64,000 bases of DNA from Larix sibirica (Eukaryota > Streptophyta > Pinopsida > Pinales > Pinaceae): assembly GCA_004151065.3 (NCBI GenBank), contig NWUY0304265321.1, positions 1-64,000 of the forward strand, written 5' to 3'. Positions 22,196-32,829 of the stretch are shown here, one piece after another. A model generated the notes under the pieces. The model was not told the origin of the DNA. It made no database searches and saw only the letters and a list, made by a program, of their open reading frames with translations. The position numbers and the translations under genes were made by a program. Position 1 is the stretch's first letter; each line of letters opens with the position of its first letter.

Positions 22196-22234
22196 AAGGT
22201 CTGCTGTGTTGGGGTGGTGAGACCATACAGGTTG
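22196..22234 (+). repeat. Hairpin-like dispersed repeat, copy 2
   Basis: AAAGGTCTGCTGTGTTGGGG then TGGTGAGACC. The core of 19 bases is identical to 7022-7040 and 44582-44600, with GGT inserted before AGACC. GGTCT and AGACC are complementary. Confidence 0.75.
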
Positions 22235-22753
22235 GTACTGGATTGATTTGATCGATTTCCCTCCCTTATTTTTAGGTCCCTGGACATGCGCCTTAAGAGA
22301 CCATGCTTAGTCCAGTAAGTAGTTCCATGAAGGTTATGTAAAAACTATGCTGCTATTAAAATGTTATGTAAAATCCATCTATAAGTGGGGTTACCTTATC
22401 GCGTGTCTACTTCACAAATGATCGCATCTAGACTTGCCATTAGTCATGTTCGAAATCCATTGGGAAGGAAGGGGATGGGAATAATAAGTAAATAAATCCC
22501 TGCCCCTGTTGGTTAGAAAAAACCTATTATGCCAGACCTAAGGGAGAAGGGGCAGCTATAGCTAGCTCTTCAGGTTCCCACGTGCCCAGGAAGTTAGTGA
22601 GTGAGGTTGTTAGTCAGCAGGCAGTTCAAATCTTAATCATAGATTCTTTGTTGAATTCAATGTGAACAAGAATAAATATCTTACCCATATTACAAAAATT
22701 CCCCTGTTGTTGTGTCAGGAGGAACCATTTGTTGTTGTAAGGCGATTTCAAAC

Positions 22754-22860
22754 TTATGTCAGTTCTGTTGGTTCTGAACATCAAGAAAAACCCCCTTACC
22801 TTAATTAGTTGCGTGTCTACTTCATCTATGATACGCGCATATAGACGTCCTTGCTATTTT
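22754..22860. repeat. Direct repeat with 25105-25190
   Basis: Both copies carry TTATGTCAGTTCTG, TGGTTCTGAACA, then TCTACTTCA and ATGATACGCG, followed by ATATAGACGTCC or ATATATACGTCC. The copies are about 2.35 kb apart in the same orientation, with indels in between. Confidence 0.8.
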
Positions 22861-22887
22861 CTCATCGGTGAGATCCTAAGCACCTAC

Positions 22888-22896
22888 CATAAGAGA
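22888..22896 (+). promoter_or_regulatory. CRTA-type mitochondrial promoter-like nonamer
   Basis: CATAAGAGA matches the core nonamer of many dicot mitochondrial promoters. A nonamer is expected by chance in a window this size and no gene follows, so this is a weak call. Confidence 0.12.
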
Positions 22897-22962
22897 AAAC
22901 TCGTTTAATCCATATTGTTTGGTTCGGGTGGTACATATTGAAAAACCTTCGATCCTTTGTTG

Positions 22963-23022
22963 TTTTGCCATAGTCAAAACCTTCCCCTCGTACCTCGGGA
23001 AAGTCCCTACGGGTCCTCATTT
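22963..23022 (+). repeat. 60-bp exact repeat, copy 1
   Basis: Sixty bases from TTTTGCCATAGTC to GGTCCTCATTT are identical to 44921-44980, in the same orientation, 21,958 bases apart. Flanks differ on both sides. This is the longest perfect repeat I found. Confidence 0.92.
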
Positions 23023-23269
23023 TGATGGGAAAGAACCCTCCATTGGAGATATAAAATGGAGATTCTTTTAAAGAAACTATACCATTTCATATCGTTTCTC
23101 TATTATAGCTAGCCATGATTCCTTATGAACTAAGAACTAAATAGATAGCTCTGGTTTTGCCCAGGCAAACAATATGGGTGAGTTTAAGTTCCAATATTGG
23201 TCTCCACCACAATAGAGCTGAGCATTGCAAGTAGTCCATTCCATTCCTAGTGGTCGGACATGGGACCTA

Positions 23270-23392
23270 ACAGGTTGGGCCATTGTAAACTACTACGCCA
23301 TTGGGAACTACTGCTGCGTTAAGTACTACTGCGTTAAGTAAGTAAGTAAGTTTGCATATCTACGTTTAACTAGTCCATTTAGGTTCTCCTGC
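23270..23392 (+). repeat. Composite repeat shared with 44599-44747
   Basis: Both copies read GGACC-AACA, GGG, then GAACTACT or AAACTACTAC, GCCATTGGGAACTACT, CTGCG, GTTAAGTAAGT, TCTACG, and TTTAACT-GTCCATTT. The second copy has about 26 extra bases before TTTAACT. The second copy starts inside the hairpin element at 44581, so the two families are joined there. Confidence 0.82.
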
Positions 23393-24447
23393 CTGAACAC
23401 CCATGACCTAAAAAAACTTACCTATAAACAACTAGTTAATCATCCATGTCAGGTCATAATAACCACCACATAGGGCATAGACTTATAAAGAATTATAGAA
23501 TACCCCCGAAGCTGCTCTAATCCACACTATAGAATCCCCCCTAGGCTACCCCACAGGGAGGGGCCCCTAACGATGCATTACTTACTACTATGCACCTGTG
23601 TGTGAAGGGTGCTTCATTTACAAACACCAGTGGATGCCCTTCTTTTTGCCACTACTAGATCCAGGTTCAATGCTGGTAGGACCAGGTAGGAGGGTAGGGT
23701 GGTTATCCACTGCCGCCGGTACTACTACTCCATGTTAAGTATCAATGCTAGGTGGTTTCGTTGAATCCATATGCAAGAATGAGGTGGTGTGATCCTACGA
23801 TAAAGCAGACCTTGCCATAGCAGCAGAACCTACTACTATTACTACAACCTATTACTTACGATATCGCCATGGATACGTTTACCTTGTCTATTGTGTGCGG
23901 AAGTTCAGTTCAACATTAGTGCAGGTTAATTAATGTGTCCGTCCAATAAATATAACTAACTATATACTAGTTATAATTAGTGCAACAACTTGTAGTTCAA
24001 CCTGTCGTCTTTCTTTTTCTTAACCTCCTATTAGAAGAAAAGTTCTGTAGAGTTTCAGCTGCTCTAACAATACTTTTAGTAAGGAGAAGATAAGTTACCC
24101 ATATTAAGGTGGTGTGATCCCCTTATCACCTAACCATTTACTAAATAAACAACCAGTATAATCCATGTTTGTTGTTGTTGGGACCGACGGACCGGACCAT
24201 TGGACGAGACCATATTTTGAAGCCTTTCTCAATAGACCCAGGAGCATGGAATTTGCTGCCGCATAGACGAAAGAGACACCATACTGTATGTTTGTTGGGA
24301 TATCCCGCCAATAGGATTTGTATGCGCAATCCGAAGCCGAGAGGCTCGTCGTTGTGTTTTTCTTTTTTTCCTAGTTACAAGAGTCTCCGTTCTTTAAAAA
24401 AAAGAAAGAATTCAATTCAATTATCCGTCAAAGGAATAAGGAGAAGA

Positions 24448-24546
24448 CCTGGGAAACCTAACCAGCAGATCTCGCCATAGCAGCCAGACCTACTATACTA
24501 CTAAAACCTTTTTATATATGAGCTCGCATGGAGACGTCCTTGCCAT
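24448..24546 (+). repeat. Composite repeat shared with 42288-42391
   Basis: Shared blocks in order: GGAAACCTAAC, CCAGCAGATCT, CTCGCC, AGCCAGACC, ACTA-AACCT, then GCATGGAGACGT and TTGCCAT. Small insertions (CAA, ATCT) and deletions separate the copies. It contains the CATGGAGACG module found at eight or more other places. Confidence 0.8.
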
Positions 24547-25410
24547 GAATAAAAAGATAAGAAGAAATCTGAATCTAATTCCATCAGCTCTCTATCTATT
24601 TCAATGGGCTCCTGCTACAGGTTGTTTTAGTGCAGCAGGTTCATTCCACACCATCTACTAAGAAGTCGTTGCCACAAAGGAGGGGCCTACCTACTCACAG
24701 GGGAGAGGCTACAAAAGGTCACAGGGACTAACTCTTGCCGTAGTGCAGAACCATAAAATTCATTTATATCTTAACTCGCCATGGAGACGTTTAACTTGCC
24801 CATTCCCCCATTTCCCGGAAATAAGAAATTCCCTAGTGCACTAGTTCTAATTAGTAGTTCATAAGCCTTAGCAGTAGTTATAAATATAAGCTGTAGTTTT
24901 CTTGCTCCTTCCTACAACCCAAGTTAGTTGCCATTAGTGAGGCAGGGTCCCCCCAAATAGCTCCACCGGTAGCCTTCTGGTTGTGTTGATGTCACCAGCT
25001 GCTTATGGAGGTGGTTCACCCAATGCAAGTGTCTAAAGTGATAGAATAATTTCCCCTTCCTTAGTTATAATAATTAGGTGTAGTTCTGAGAGTGAAAGCC
25101 ATTTATGTCAGTTCTGCTGGTTCTGAACAACATCAATATCCTTTATTGCATCTCTACTTCACATATGATACGCGAATATATACGTCCTTTCTCTTGTAAT
25201 AATTTGTAATCCATAGCTGAGAGGGAGGAGAATTATCATCATAGCTAGGTGTTTTTTGTGATTCGCCTCACCACTAGAGAGAAAGGCAAGTGGGATATAA
25301 AGCTAATTTATCTGCCCTACTGGCTACCTTGGCTTGGGAACTAAGCTTGGTCCTTGCCATCATCATATGGCCCTCGCATATATACGTTTCACTTGTCCAT
25401 AACTTGAATT

Positions 25411-25818
25411 GAATCTCCATGTTTGTTTGGTTGGTTGTGACTTCTGTTTCCTGGTTGTTGGAATCGATATATTGGGAATGAGTGTATTTCGTAATGGAAC
25501 CCCTCATAATAGAACCCCGGGATCACAGCAAAGGATGGTGGCCCTAGTAGCTAAACTAGTGGATAAATGGGCTTAGTAGGGAAGTATAGAAGTGGGCTTG
25601 TTAGGGACTTGGCCCCTAGAGCTGTTGTAATATCAGCGGAAAAGGAGGGGTGGACAGAGGAGGAAAGGTGTAATACATAGGGCTTTCTGTCTGTGGGGTC
25701 AATAGCTGAGGAAGCGTTTTAATGGGAGGTAGTTATGGCGGTCATTGTACGTAGGTAGCGTCTCCTGCTGTTAGGAGGGCTAGGGCTACCATCCGAACCC
25801 CGAAAAACTCCTTTGGAA
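25411..25818. other. Spacer, nothing recognised
   Basis: No gene. A 77-codon minus frame (25274-25507) is unassigned. Confidence 0.4.
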
Positions 25819-25920
25819 CCATCCAAACCCTGATACACTACTAACCTTGGAAAGTGGGTTGTTCCACTCCTATTAAAGCCCTGTTACACTCCTCACTTTC
25901 GGAAGGTGAGTTGTTCCACT
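25819..25920. repeat. Tandem duplication of about 50 bp
   Basis: Unit 1 (25819-25868) and unit 2 (25869-25920) share AA-CCCTG-TACACT, then CCTTGGAAAGTG or TTTCGGAAGGTG, and both end GTTGTTCCACT. Confidence 0.8.
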
Positions 25921-27560
25921 TGAATATATTCTAATATATTATATCCAGAACTTGAATCCCATACACATTATCCCAGAAAACCCAGCTTTGTCCACCTCCA
26001 CAATAAGCATCCGCCTACAGTTCACCTATTCAGCCCATCAAGGATGCCGCATCGATCTTATATTGATTGAATTGAGTGATTTAATTGAGCCGGTGAACAT
26101 ACGCGCATCCAGGATTCAAACTAGCTTTAACACACCCATAATAGCAACACACCAATAATATGGATATATGTCACATAGATATATGTAACCTTGTTCACTT
26201 TATTTGAATATATACTATCTTCCAGATCCAGCTACTAGTACTTACATCCTAGCTCCTCCTTCCCACATGAATGAATATTAGACAGACCTATCAGGTGCCT
26301 TCGCCCTAATGGATTATATGAGTTCCCCGGACCTCATCAATCCAGCTTTCGCCCATACTTCATCAACAAATATTCCACTGGCAAGGACCAATGCCCAAAT
26401 GACAACCGCTTACCAATACACTCCCAAGGAAACAGTCATGGAGGATACAGCCATCCCAGCTAGTTCTATATTCTTCACACTGGGGTGGGTTAGATCAGGA
26501 GTATTTCCATCAACGGTGTATACTGACTCTACCTCTACAGGTAAAGTACCCATTCCCCCCCACTTATACTATTAGTTTCGTCTAATAGTTGTTTCCCATG
26601 TAAGACATCGATCAGACACCGAGCTAGCTTCATCCTCCACCTCTACAGGTAAAGTAACCATCCCGCCCGGAGAAGAAGATAGCAGTAGGCTCCTATAAGC
26701 GCTTCATTCCATTCATCCAAGTGGTCTAGGGCATATAGGTATAAAGGGCAGGTAGTTAGGATAAACTGAAGCTAAGAAGGGGGGAGGTGAAGTTTGTTTC
26801 ATGCCATGCCATCCCGGGTCTATAGTTGATACCTCCTAAGGGATGAAATTCTAAAGTGGTACAGCCAGGGCTAAGAGGTCTAGTTCTTGCAGGTGGGTGA
26901 GGTAGTGCGTGAAGGCGATAATAAAGGGAAGGGTAAGCATTAAAGCTTGTGAAACCAGTTAGTTGTAAGGGTAAGGGGGTATGGCAGCTTCCCGAACATG
27001 GCTGGGTTCAAACTTTCAGGATACAGGTATGTTCTGAGACCTCAAGCTAGTAAGAAAAGTAATGAAATGTCCAGCTGGGGCGTAGCGGTAAATAGTAAAC
27101 TAAATGCCGTACCCTATAAGCATTCGTCAAGGCAAGTGGTTGGTTGGTAAGCCTGTTAATTCCTGTACTAAGTTCAAGTGCCCAACATAGAATAGTGTAG
27201 GCTTATAAATATAATACGACTGGTCGCCCAAGCACAAACATCTCCTCATAAGGGCAGGACCCCACCCAATAAGCAAGCAGCCGGTGGTTCAACAACTTTG
27301 GTGATGCAGCAGTTCAAGGTAAAGAGAAAAGAGGAAGCAGGCAGGCATTAACAAGGCGGTCTATTCCTAGCAATGGAGTGGGTGCCCGCTAAATCGGAAC
27401 AATAAGAAGTGTCTCAAGAGGATTCCTCCAAGACTGGCGCCCCTATAACTTGAAAGATGCACATATATAAGGGCCCATAAACAAAAAAGTATTAATCCAG
27501 GAAGCAAGTGGTTTCCCGATTGATAATGCCGCTTTTTATCATCAGTCAGGTAGATGTTTT
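25921..27560. other. Spacer with unassigned frames
   Basis: The plus frame 26309-26575 (88 codons, rich in Thr, Ser, Pro and Tyr) and 25952-26158 (68 codons) show no family match. CCTCTACAGGTAAAGTA occurs at 26532 and 26640, followed by CCC or CC and ATTCCC or ATCCCG. No RNA gene. Confidence 0.4.
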
Positions 27561-28029
27561 TTTGTGATAGAGCAGCAAGCCCGGGCTCTTTCTTATCCCA
27601 GCCAGCCATATCAGCAGGGCTATCTTTCCAACGCTCCCAATCTTCTTCGGGTTATCCCAGCTCTCCTCGGGTTATCCCAGCAAATCCTATTGTTCCATCA
27701 TTTGCTAGTGTTCCCACTTCTGATTTGTATAGTTATGCTCCGGCATTAGCATATAGTGTTGAAATATGTGCTATACCAGCATTAGCCTTTGTTCCAAGAA
27801 GATTTGTGACCGGTGTTCTTACATTACACGTCCTATCAGTTATGCTCCGACAATCAACTAAAAGTACTTTGTATTCGGTGAGGTTGTTCTGAGTGTTCAT
27901 ACTTGAGAGTGTTCCAACACATAATATAGGAGGTGCATTTGTTTGGATTAGGCTCATTATTCTTGCTGCATGCGCGATTCGAAATGCGTTAGAATATTAT
28001 GTTTATAATAGCTAATAGCCATGGTTCCA
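27561..28029 (+). other. Ser/Pro/Tyr-biased frame, possibly related to triplet family
   Basis: A frame of 112 codons (27554-27892) reads Ser, Pro, Tyr, Ala and Val in excess (SQPAISAGLSF; PSFASVPTSDLYSYAPALAY). CGGGTTATCCCAGC occurs twice (27648 and 27669). There is no ATG-led gene of known type. It may be a Pro-rich variant of the three-periodic repeat family. Confidence 0.35.
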
Positions 28030-28440
28030 TCCATTGTAAGCATCTTGGGAGCATAGGACTTTAGGCATTAAAGAGCGGCGGCCAGTAGCAGCACTCCCAG
28101 CAGTTGCAGTTCCAGGTGCGGTTCCTGTCCCAGCTACATAAGTTCCAAATCCAGTCGATGATTCAGTAGTTCCTAAAAGGCAGCAGGAGTTGGAGTTTTC
28201 CAAGTGGACCCAGTACCACCATCAGTAGCAGGAGGTTAAGCAGTCTCTCCGTTGGTGAATAAGCAGTGGATTCGGTTGGTTCAGCAGTTGATCCAGTCGA
28301 TGAAGCAGAAGATGCAGACCCATAGCCCACAGCATCCCTTCTAACAGTGAAATAGCCGGAGCCAGATAAACGAGATCGAGACCAAGACCCAGTCGAAGAA
28401 GCAACAGCACTCGCAGGAAATCGAGCAGCAGATGTGCCAG
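28030..28440 (-). repeat. Ala/Ser/Thr/Gly/Tyr triplet repeat, locus 5
   Basis: Minus-strand phases read SASSASSTGSTAEPTESTAY (about 28310-28250) and, after shifts, TESSTGFGTYVAGTGTAPGT then ATAGSAATG (about 28170-28080). The codon set matches loci 1-4, with more CA-rich codons. Two phase changes occur within 400 bases. Confidence 0.55.
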
Positions 28441-29128
28441 GTATTAATAGTCTACCGCAGAGGCCGGAGCAGGAGCAAAGGCAGGGGCAGTTGGATCGTG
28501 GCGTGGGAACTTTCCTTTTATTTAGTCAGAATACTGCCTGAACTTATTATATTAGGTGGGTGGGATCCTCAGAACTGCCGGATGGATTATAAACAGCCAG
28601 AACTTAAGAGACATGGACATGGCTGGATGGCATGGATTAATGGAATGGGCATTGGGCATTGGGATGGGGCTTCTATTTACCTTTTCTTATTGCCTTGCCT
28701 CATCATTACCCGGGTACCCAGAAGCTTATTATTGGTCTCTTTTTACTACCCACGTAGCCCTGCTTAGACCAGTCAGGATTTAGATCCCTTTCCACCCTAG
28801 GAGTCGTTGCTCCTGCTGATTCCCTTGTTTCTTTGGGTTGCCCAGGGCCAGCCATCGAGAAGTTGTTTAGAATAATGTCAAATTTTTTTTATTAATAAGA
28901 TTGCCTCTTTAGGGGTTCGGATGAGGAGAAGAAGTAACATCGGGGCAAGCAAACTGGAAATTCTCTGTAATAACCTCTACCCTCTCAGAGCGTTTATCTC
29001 TGGTATGATGCCCTTGCACCCCGGCCCACTTCCATGGTGGACATGCCTGTAGGTGATCCAAGTGTTGATGCCAGGTATAAATAGGTAGGTGTTGTTCCAA
29101 GCCCAGGTGTTGCTACAGGTGTCTCTAA
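28441..29128. other. Spacer, nothing recognised
   Basis: Frames at 28432-28767 (111 codons) and 28556-28783 overlap on the same strand. They come partly from ATGGACATGG/GGATGGC words at 28612-28670. No family match. Confidence 0.4.
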
Positions 29129-29653
29129 GTGTTGCTGCTCCAAGTGCTACAGGTGTTGCTCCATAGAAAGGCAAGGTGCAGGTCAAATTGTGACAGTAGG
29201 TGCAACCCACAGGTCTCATTGTTAGAGGGGCACACCAGAGGAGAGAGTTTCACTACTACTAATAAAGCTGCTTCATTCCCAGGTGTTCTGCTCTCCGGGA
29301 TTACACAGGGTGCTTCAAGTTGGCTCGGAGCAGGCAATAAAATAAGTTTGGGTAGACCAGATATTGCAAAACCTTCTCTCCTTTTAGTCGAGTGGCTCCG
29401 CCCTTGCCCTCTCTTTGGTCGAGCAAGCGATAAACCTCTCCTTTTAGTCGAGCGGCTCCGCCCTCATTCGCTGTTTTTTATAAATCAAATCAACTTTTTT
29501 TTAGATTGGAGTATCAACTCGTTGGGGCGCTTAAAGTTTCTTTTATTCTTTATTAAACGGGCCTTTTCAGAACATTTACCTATAAGAGCCGGGATGCATT
29601 CATTGGCTGGGTGGGGATGGGATACCGGACTGGGCTTGGTTACTCGGCTTTAA
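29129..29653 (+). CDS. Hypothetical 174-codon frame, probably chance
   Basis: This is the longest uninterrupted frame in the window. It starts in a GTTGCT/GGTGTTGCT run and passes through two copies of the CTCTCCTTTTAGTCGAG repeat, which it reads as the near-duplicate LLLVEWLRP and LLLVERLRP. It ends in a Trp/Gly-rich tail (SLAGWGWDTGLGLV). No domain or family is recognised. A frame of this length is not surprising in 64 kb, and its make-up from repeats argues against a conserved gene. A chimeric mitochondrial ORF remains possible. Confidence 0.15.
   Translation: MLLLQVLQVLLHRKARCRSNCDSRCNPQVSLLEGHTRGESFTTTNKAASFPGVLLSGITQGASSWLGAGNKISLGRPDIAKPSLLLVEWLRPCPLFGRASDKPLLLVERLRPHSLFFINQINFFLDWSINSLGRLKFLLFFIKRAFSEHLPIRAGMHSLAGWGWDTGLGLVTRL
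29377..29465 (+). repeat. CTCTCCTTTTAGTCGAG-GGCTCCGCC repeat, two copies
   Basis: CTCTCCTTTTAGTCGAG, then TGGCTCCGCCC at 29377-29405 and CGGCTCCGCCC at 29437-29465, 60 bases apart. Between them lies CCCTCTCTTTGGTCGAGCAAG, which looks intermediate with the 31-bp family at 21237. Inverted copies lie at 45431-45487 and a further copy at 46261. Confidence 0.85.
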
Positions 29654-29700
29654 TACTCAGCTACTCCGCTTTGATACTCCGCTACTTGGCTCGGATACCG
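29620..29700 (+). repeat. ACTCGGCT/ACTCCGCT short-unit repeat
   Basis: TACTCGGCTTTAATACTCAG is followed by CTACTCCGCTTTGATACTCC and GCTACTTGGCTCGGATACCG. The unit is about 14-16 bases. A related stretch is at 31470-31640; both end in CGGTTATAC. Confidence 0.7.
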
Positions 29701-29754
29701 GTTATACTAAACAGCCTCATTCTACATTCTTCGCTAATTAAATCGCTACTTTAG

Positions 29755-29787
29755 GGAAAGGCTTGCTTGACCAAAGGGAGGGCAAGG
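29755..29787 (-). repeat. 33-bp dispersed repeat, single copy
   Basis: Identical to 54531-54563 in the same orientation and to the reverse complement of 21251-21283 in the tandem array. Starts GGAAAGGCTTGCTTGACC on the plus strand. Confidence 0.9.
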
Positions 29788-29939
29788 GGGGTCAAAGCAG
29801 AATTTCTCATCATAATTATGAAATGGATTTTCTATTTACTCAAGTATACCCTTTCAGAATGCTTCCTATTGTTGCCAGGTGTTCAGTCACCTGATGCAGT
29901 CGATCCAGGGAGGGAGGAAAAGAAATAGATAGGTTTCAA

Positions 29940-30210
29940 TGCCGGGAATCAACCCAGGTGGCGATGCCGCTGGTACTCACTCGATTCAGGTAGCGATCAC
30001 TTGATTACAGGTGTTCATGCACTCTATTATGCTTATACTCGATTTCAGTACTTAATATGCTGCTACTTGATTGATGCAGGTGATCCCAAAAAGCAATCCC
30101 AAAAGTTGATCCAAGAGTCATCCTAGAGTCGATGCCAACAAGTTTTGATCCACTAAATGCCGGTACTTGAGCCGGGAAAGGGTTAAACCCAAGTATCCAT
30201 GCCAGGTAGG
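29940..30210 (+). repeat. GATGCCGGTACT / GATTCAGGT word field
   Basis: GATGCCGCTGGTACTC, GATTCAGGTAGCGATCACTT, GATGCAGGTGATCC, GTCGATGCC and AATGCCGGTACTTGA recur irregularly. Similar words recur near 30480-30530 and 42545-42640. No reading frame persists. Confidence 0.5.
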
Positions 30211-31469
30211 TTCAATCCAAGCTTTTATTTCAATTCTTAGCTTTCTTTATACTTTAGGTTTTCTCACTCCCACTACCGAGGGATAATCTTTCGTACCCAT
30301 CGAGGTATAAGCAATTAATCTACCCATCGAAGAGGTCTAGTCTATCGTCCCGATGCAAGCTCAAATTAGAAGCCCCGGGTTCTCTACACTCTTTATTCTT
30401 ACCTAAAAACTATGCCCTTTTACTATACACCTTATAATAGCTGATCATTGCCAGGAGCCCACTAGTCGAAGGTATGGGTGCACTCAATCTCAGACTCCAT
30501 GCCGCCGGTATTTAATGCTTGGAGTCGATTTATTCTTTGATGTTTTTGAAACGATCACGATCTTACTTACGTTGCACCTGGTTTGAGAAGTAATAAGCCA
30601 ATTGTTTTATATTCACGTATATAATGCGCAGTCCCATCCAGACTAATTAGATCTATTACTTGATTGCAGCTCACATACCCATTAAGAAGAGGACGCATTC
30701 AATTTAATTACAAACAGCCTACATCTTATTAGAGACGCGTTACAACTGCCCTTACCAGAGAGCTGATTCAACTGACCTGCCAATAGCACTACTCATCGAG
30801 GGCTAAGTTCCCCATTGAAGGACAATATAACATCCCCTTCATTCCACATATCACGCACCGATAAATAAGGAGCCCAACTCAAGAAAATAGAAACCCCCTC
30901 ACGGCCCCAGCAGCATTCCCAGCTCTCGTACCAATGCAACACATCCAGGATATTGAAATCTCTTAATTACCGCTTTCGTACCCTCTTCATTACCCAGCCC
31001 GCATTACTCAGCATTACCCGCATCCATGCATTCAGTTCAATACGCATCCCCATTTTCGCACCCCCACACGTCAACCAGGAAGGAAGGACCCAGTACGCAT
31101 AAGGAAGTGGAGACAAAACTGGTCACGTATAACAAGCATGGCAACACACAGTACATGTCTTCCTAGTATGTTAGGTGGTCACCGATTAGGAGTTGTTTTT
31201 GATGAGATTGCTTCTTTAGCACCTTTACCCTTGCTAATAATAATTGACTTTTGCTTTTGCATTTGGGGGTGATGATTATTGGGCGGAAAACCGTCCCATA
31301 GGTTTGGGAGTTTGGATCTGTGCACCTTGGATAAGGATCTTTTAGGAAAGTCCTCCCACCCCTTTTATAAATGGACGGGGAGCAACTAAACACTGCTTAT
31401 AATACTTTCTCCTTTACAAAAGGAAGGATGTATCTTGCTTACTTACTATAGAATTCGCGGGATTGAATC
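30211..31469. other. Spacer, CATTACC-rich part
   Basis: No gene recognised. At 30990-31080 GCATTACC and CGCATCC words recur. A 76-codon minus frame (31163-31393) has no motif. TTTGATGTTTTTGAAACGAT at 30537 resembles TTGGAGGGTTTTGAACCGAT near 42645. Confidence 0.4.
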
Positions 31470-31640
31470 AATTGCTAGACGGGGCTACTCGACGGAACTG
31501 CACAGTTGGGATGCTCGGCTTGGCTAATAAACTTAGCTGCTTCGCTATTCGACTTGGTGGACTACTTGAATGGAGATACTTAGCGGCTTGACTACTCAAC
31601 TAGTATACTTGGCTTGGCTCCCGGTTATACAAAAATCCTC
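31470..31640 (+). repeat. Short-unit repeat related to 29620-29700
   Basis: GGCTACTCGACGG, GATGCTCGGCTTGGCT, GCTGCTTCGCTATTCGACTT, GATACTTAGCGGCTTGACTA and ATACTTGGCTTGGCT recur, ending CCCGGTTATAC as at 29697. Confidence 0.6.
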
Positions 31641-32529
31641 TTTTGTCAGTCCAGTATGGATCGAAGGAATGAAAATTAATTACATGTGTTAATTCGCAAG
31701 AGGTTCATACGCCACATAGAGACATTCAGGCAGGAGGTAAGGGAGGCAAGGTTGGTAGAGAAGCATTCCGCGATAGAGAGAGGGGACTTTATAGAGTAGA
31801 CATTTCTAGAGGGGGGGAACTTTAGTTGGGACGGAGTATATAAAAAAACAAAGCTAAGTGAAATTGGCTATGGCTCAATTTGTAAGCTAACTGCCGTCCG
31901 GACCCCGTCGATATGTGCACGGATCCCGTACTGACTGATTTACATCCGGCCTAACTCACTCACCTAACCTCATCTAACCTGAGGGTGTATCCACTGGGCT
32001 ATCAGCAGCTCAACCACTGTATCCACTCGTCCGTCAATGCGGGAGGTTATTTCTCTTTTCTGGTTCAATCTTCCGGCTTATCGGGGTGTCTCTCTTGAAC
32101 GGTAGCGCTCAATCAACCATGAGCATTAGCAATTTACTGGTGACCCATTGCGGCAAGTAGTCTCTCTCTAATTCCCCAACCCAACCATTCCGGCAAGCGT
32201 CAGCAATCATGATCAGCAAAACATGTCTATCTCTTCTGCGCTATGCGCCATTAAAGCTCTGCTCTGTGTTCGCCCCCGGAGGGGACTAATGTGAACCCCA
32301 CTGACTAACCCACCCCACGGACTCAAGGTGGATGTGTAAAAAAAGATTTCCCGCGGACTAATAACAAACTGACTAACTGACTGACTGCTTCACCTCAATC
32401 CTACGTATAAGCTAACGTGAAAGTGTCTCTTTCTTATTGGTAACCAACCTCAAGTAAGCTGTGTCGATTCTTCAACCCAAATGGGGCAAGCGGTAGGCTA
32501 TCAAAGCAACCAACTTAAAGGGTAGTATA
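31641..32529. other. Spacer, nothing recognised
   Basis: CCGGCTTATCGG, CGGCAAGTAG and CGGCAAGCG words are seen, and GACTAACTGACTGACTG at about 32367. No gene or RNA gene recognised. Confidence 0.4.
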
Positions 32530-32640
32530 AGCTTCTGTCCAATGTAAGCGGGGTAATTTTAAGGGTAACCTATTCAGTCCTCGAAGCTCCTCAAGGTTCG
32601 ATGCTTCTGTCCAGTTTAAGTGGGGTTGCAAGGGTAAAAT
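32530..32640. repeat. GCTTCTGTCCA duplication
   Basis: GCTTCTGTCCAATGTAAGCG then GGGT and AAGGGTAA (32531-32566) recurs as GCTTCTGTCCAGTTTAAGTG then GGGT and AAGGGTAA (32603-32638), a period of about 72 bases. Confidence 0.75.
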
Positions 32641-32699
32641 GTCTGTAGCGATCAACGCTATAATCGAATAATCCGATTTTTGTAACTAAGCTCTTTAAA

Positions 32700-32812
32700 C
32701 CAGGCTCCTCTTTAGGGTTCCTCTTTCTACAGGGCTCCTTCAATCAACGGGACTCCTCTTTCTACAGGGCTCTTTCTACAGGGCTCTTTCTACAGGGCTC
32801 CTTCCTCTTTCA
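32700..32812. repeat. 14-bp tandem repeat (AGGGCTCTTTCTAC)
   Basis: AGGGCTCTTTCTAC is repeated in tandem at about 32765-32803. It is preceded by looser copies of GGCTCCTCTTT and CTCTTTCTACAGGGCTCC. A young short-unit expansion. Confidence 0.85.
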
Positions 32813-32829
32813 ACAGCTTCTGTTCTAAG

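Larger units (their letters stand above)
21946..25410. repeat. Repeat-dense region built of short recurring modules
   Basis: I see no gene here. The region is a patchwork of modules, each present two to ten times: (a) CATGGAGACGTTTAACTTGCC and variants at about 22410, 22845, 23355, 23868, 24519, 24776, 25166 and 25374; (b) CAGCAGAACCTACTACTA at 23820, 24481 and 24744; (c) GTGTGATCC at about 23790 and 24115; (d) TTATGTCAGTTCTG-TGGTTCTGAACA at 22754 and 25105; (e) TTAGTGCA with AATTAGT at 23915, 23975 and 24835. A 103-codon frame at 24169-24480 (plus) runs into module (b) and is unassigned. Modules recur in the same order, so they descend from one longer unit. Confidence 0.7.

Noticed and set aside
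24169-24480. Ribosomal protein gene (basic 103-codon frame)
   Set aside because: Basic and Arg-rich, but no mitochondrial ribosomal protein motif matches, and its end is formed by the composite repeat.
29129-29653. Longest open frame (174 codons) as a real gene
   Set aside because: Made largely of repeat copies, no known domain, and not unusually long for 64 kb. Kept only as a low-confidence hypothetical.
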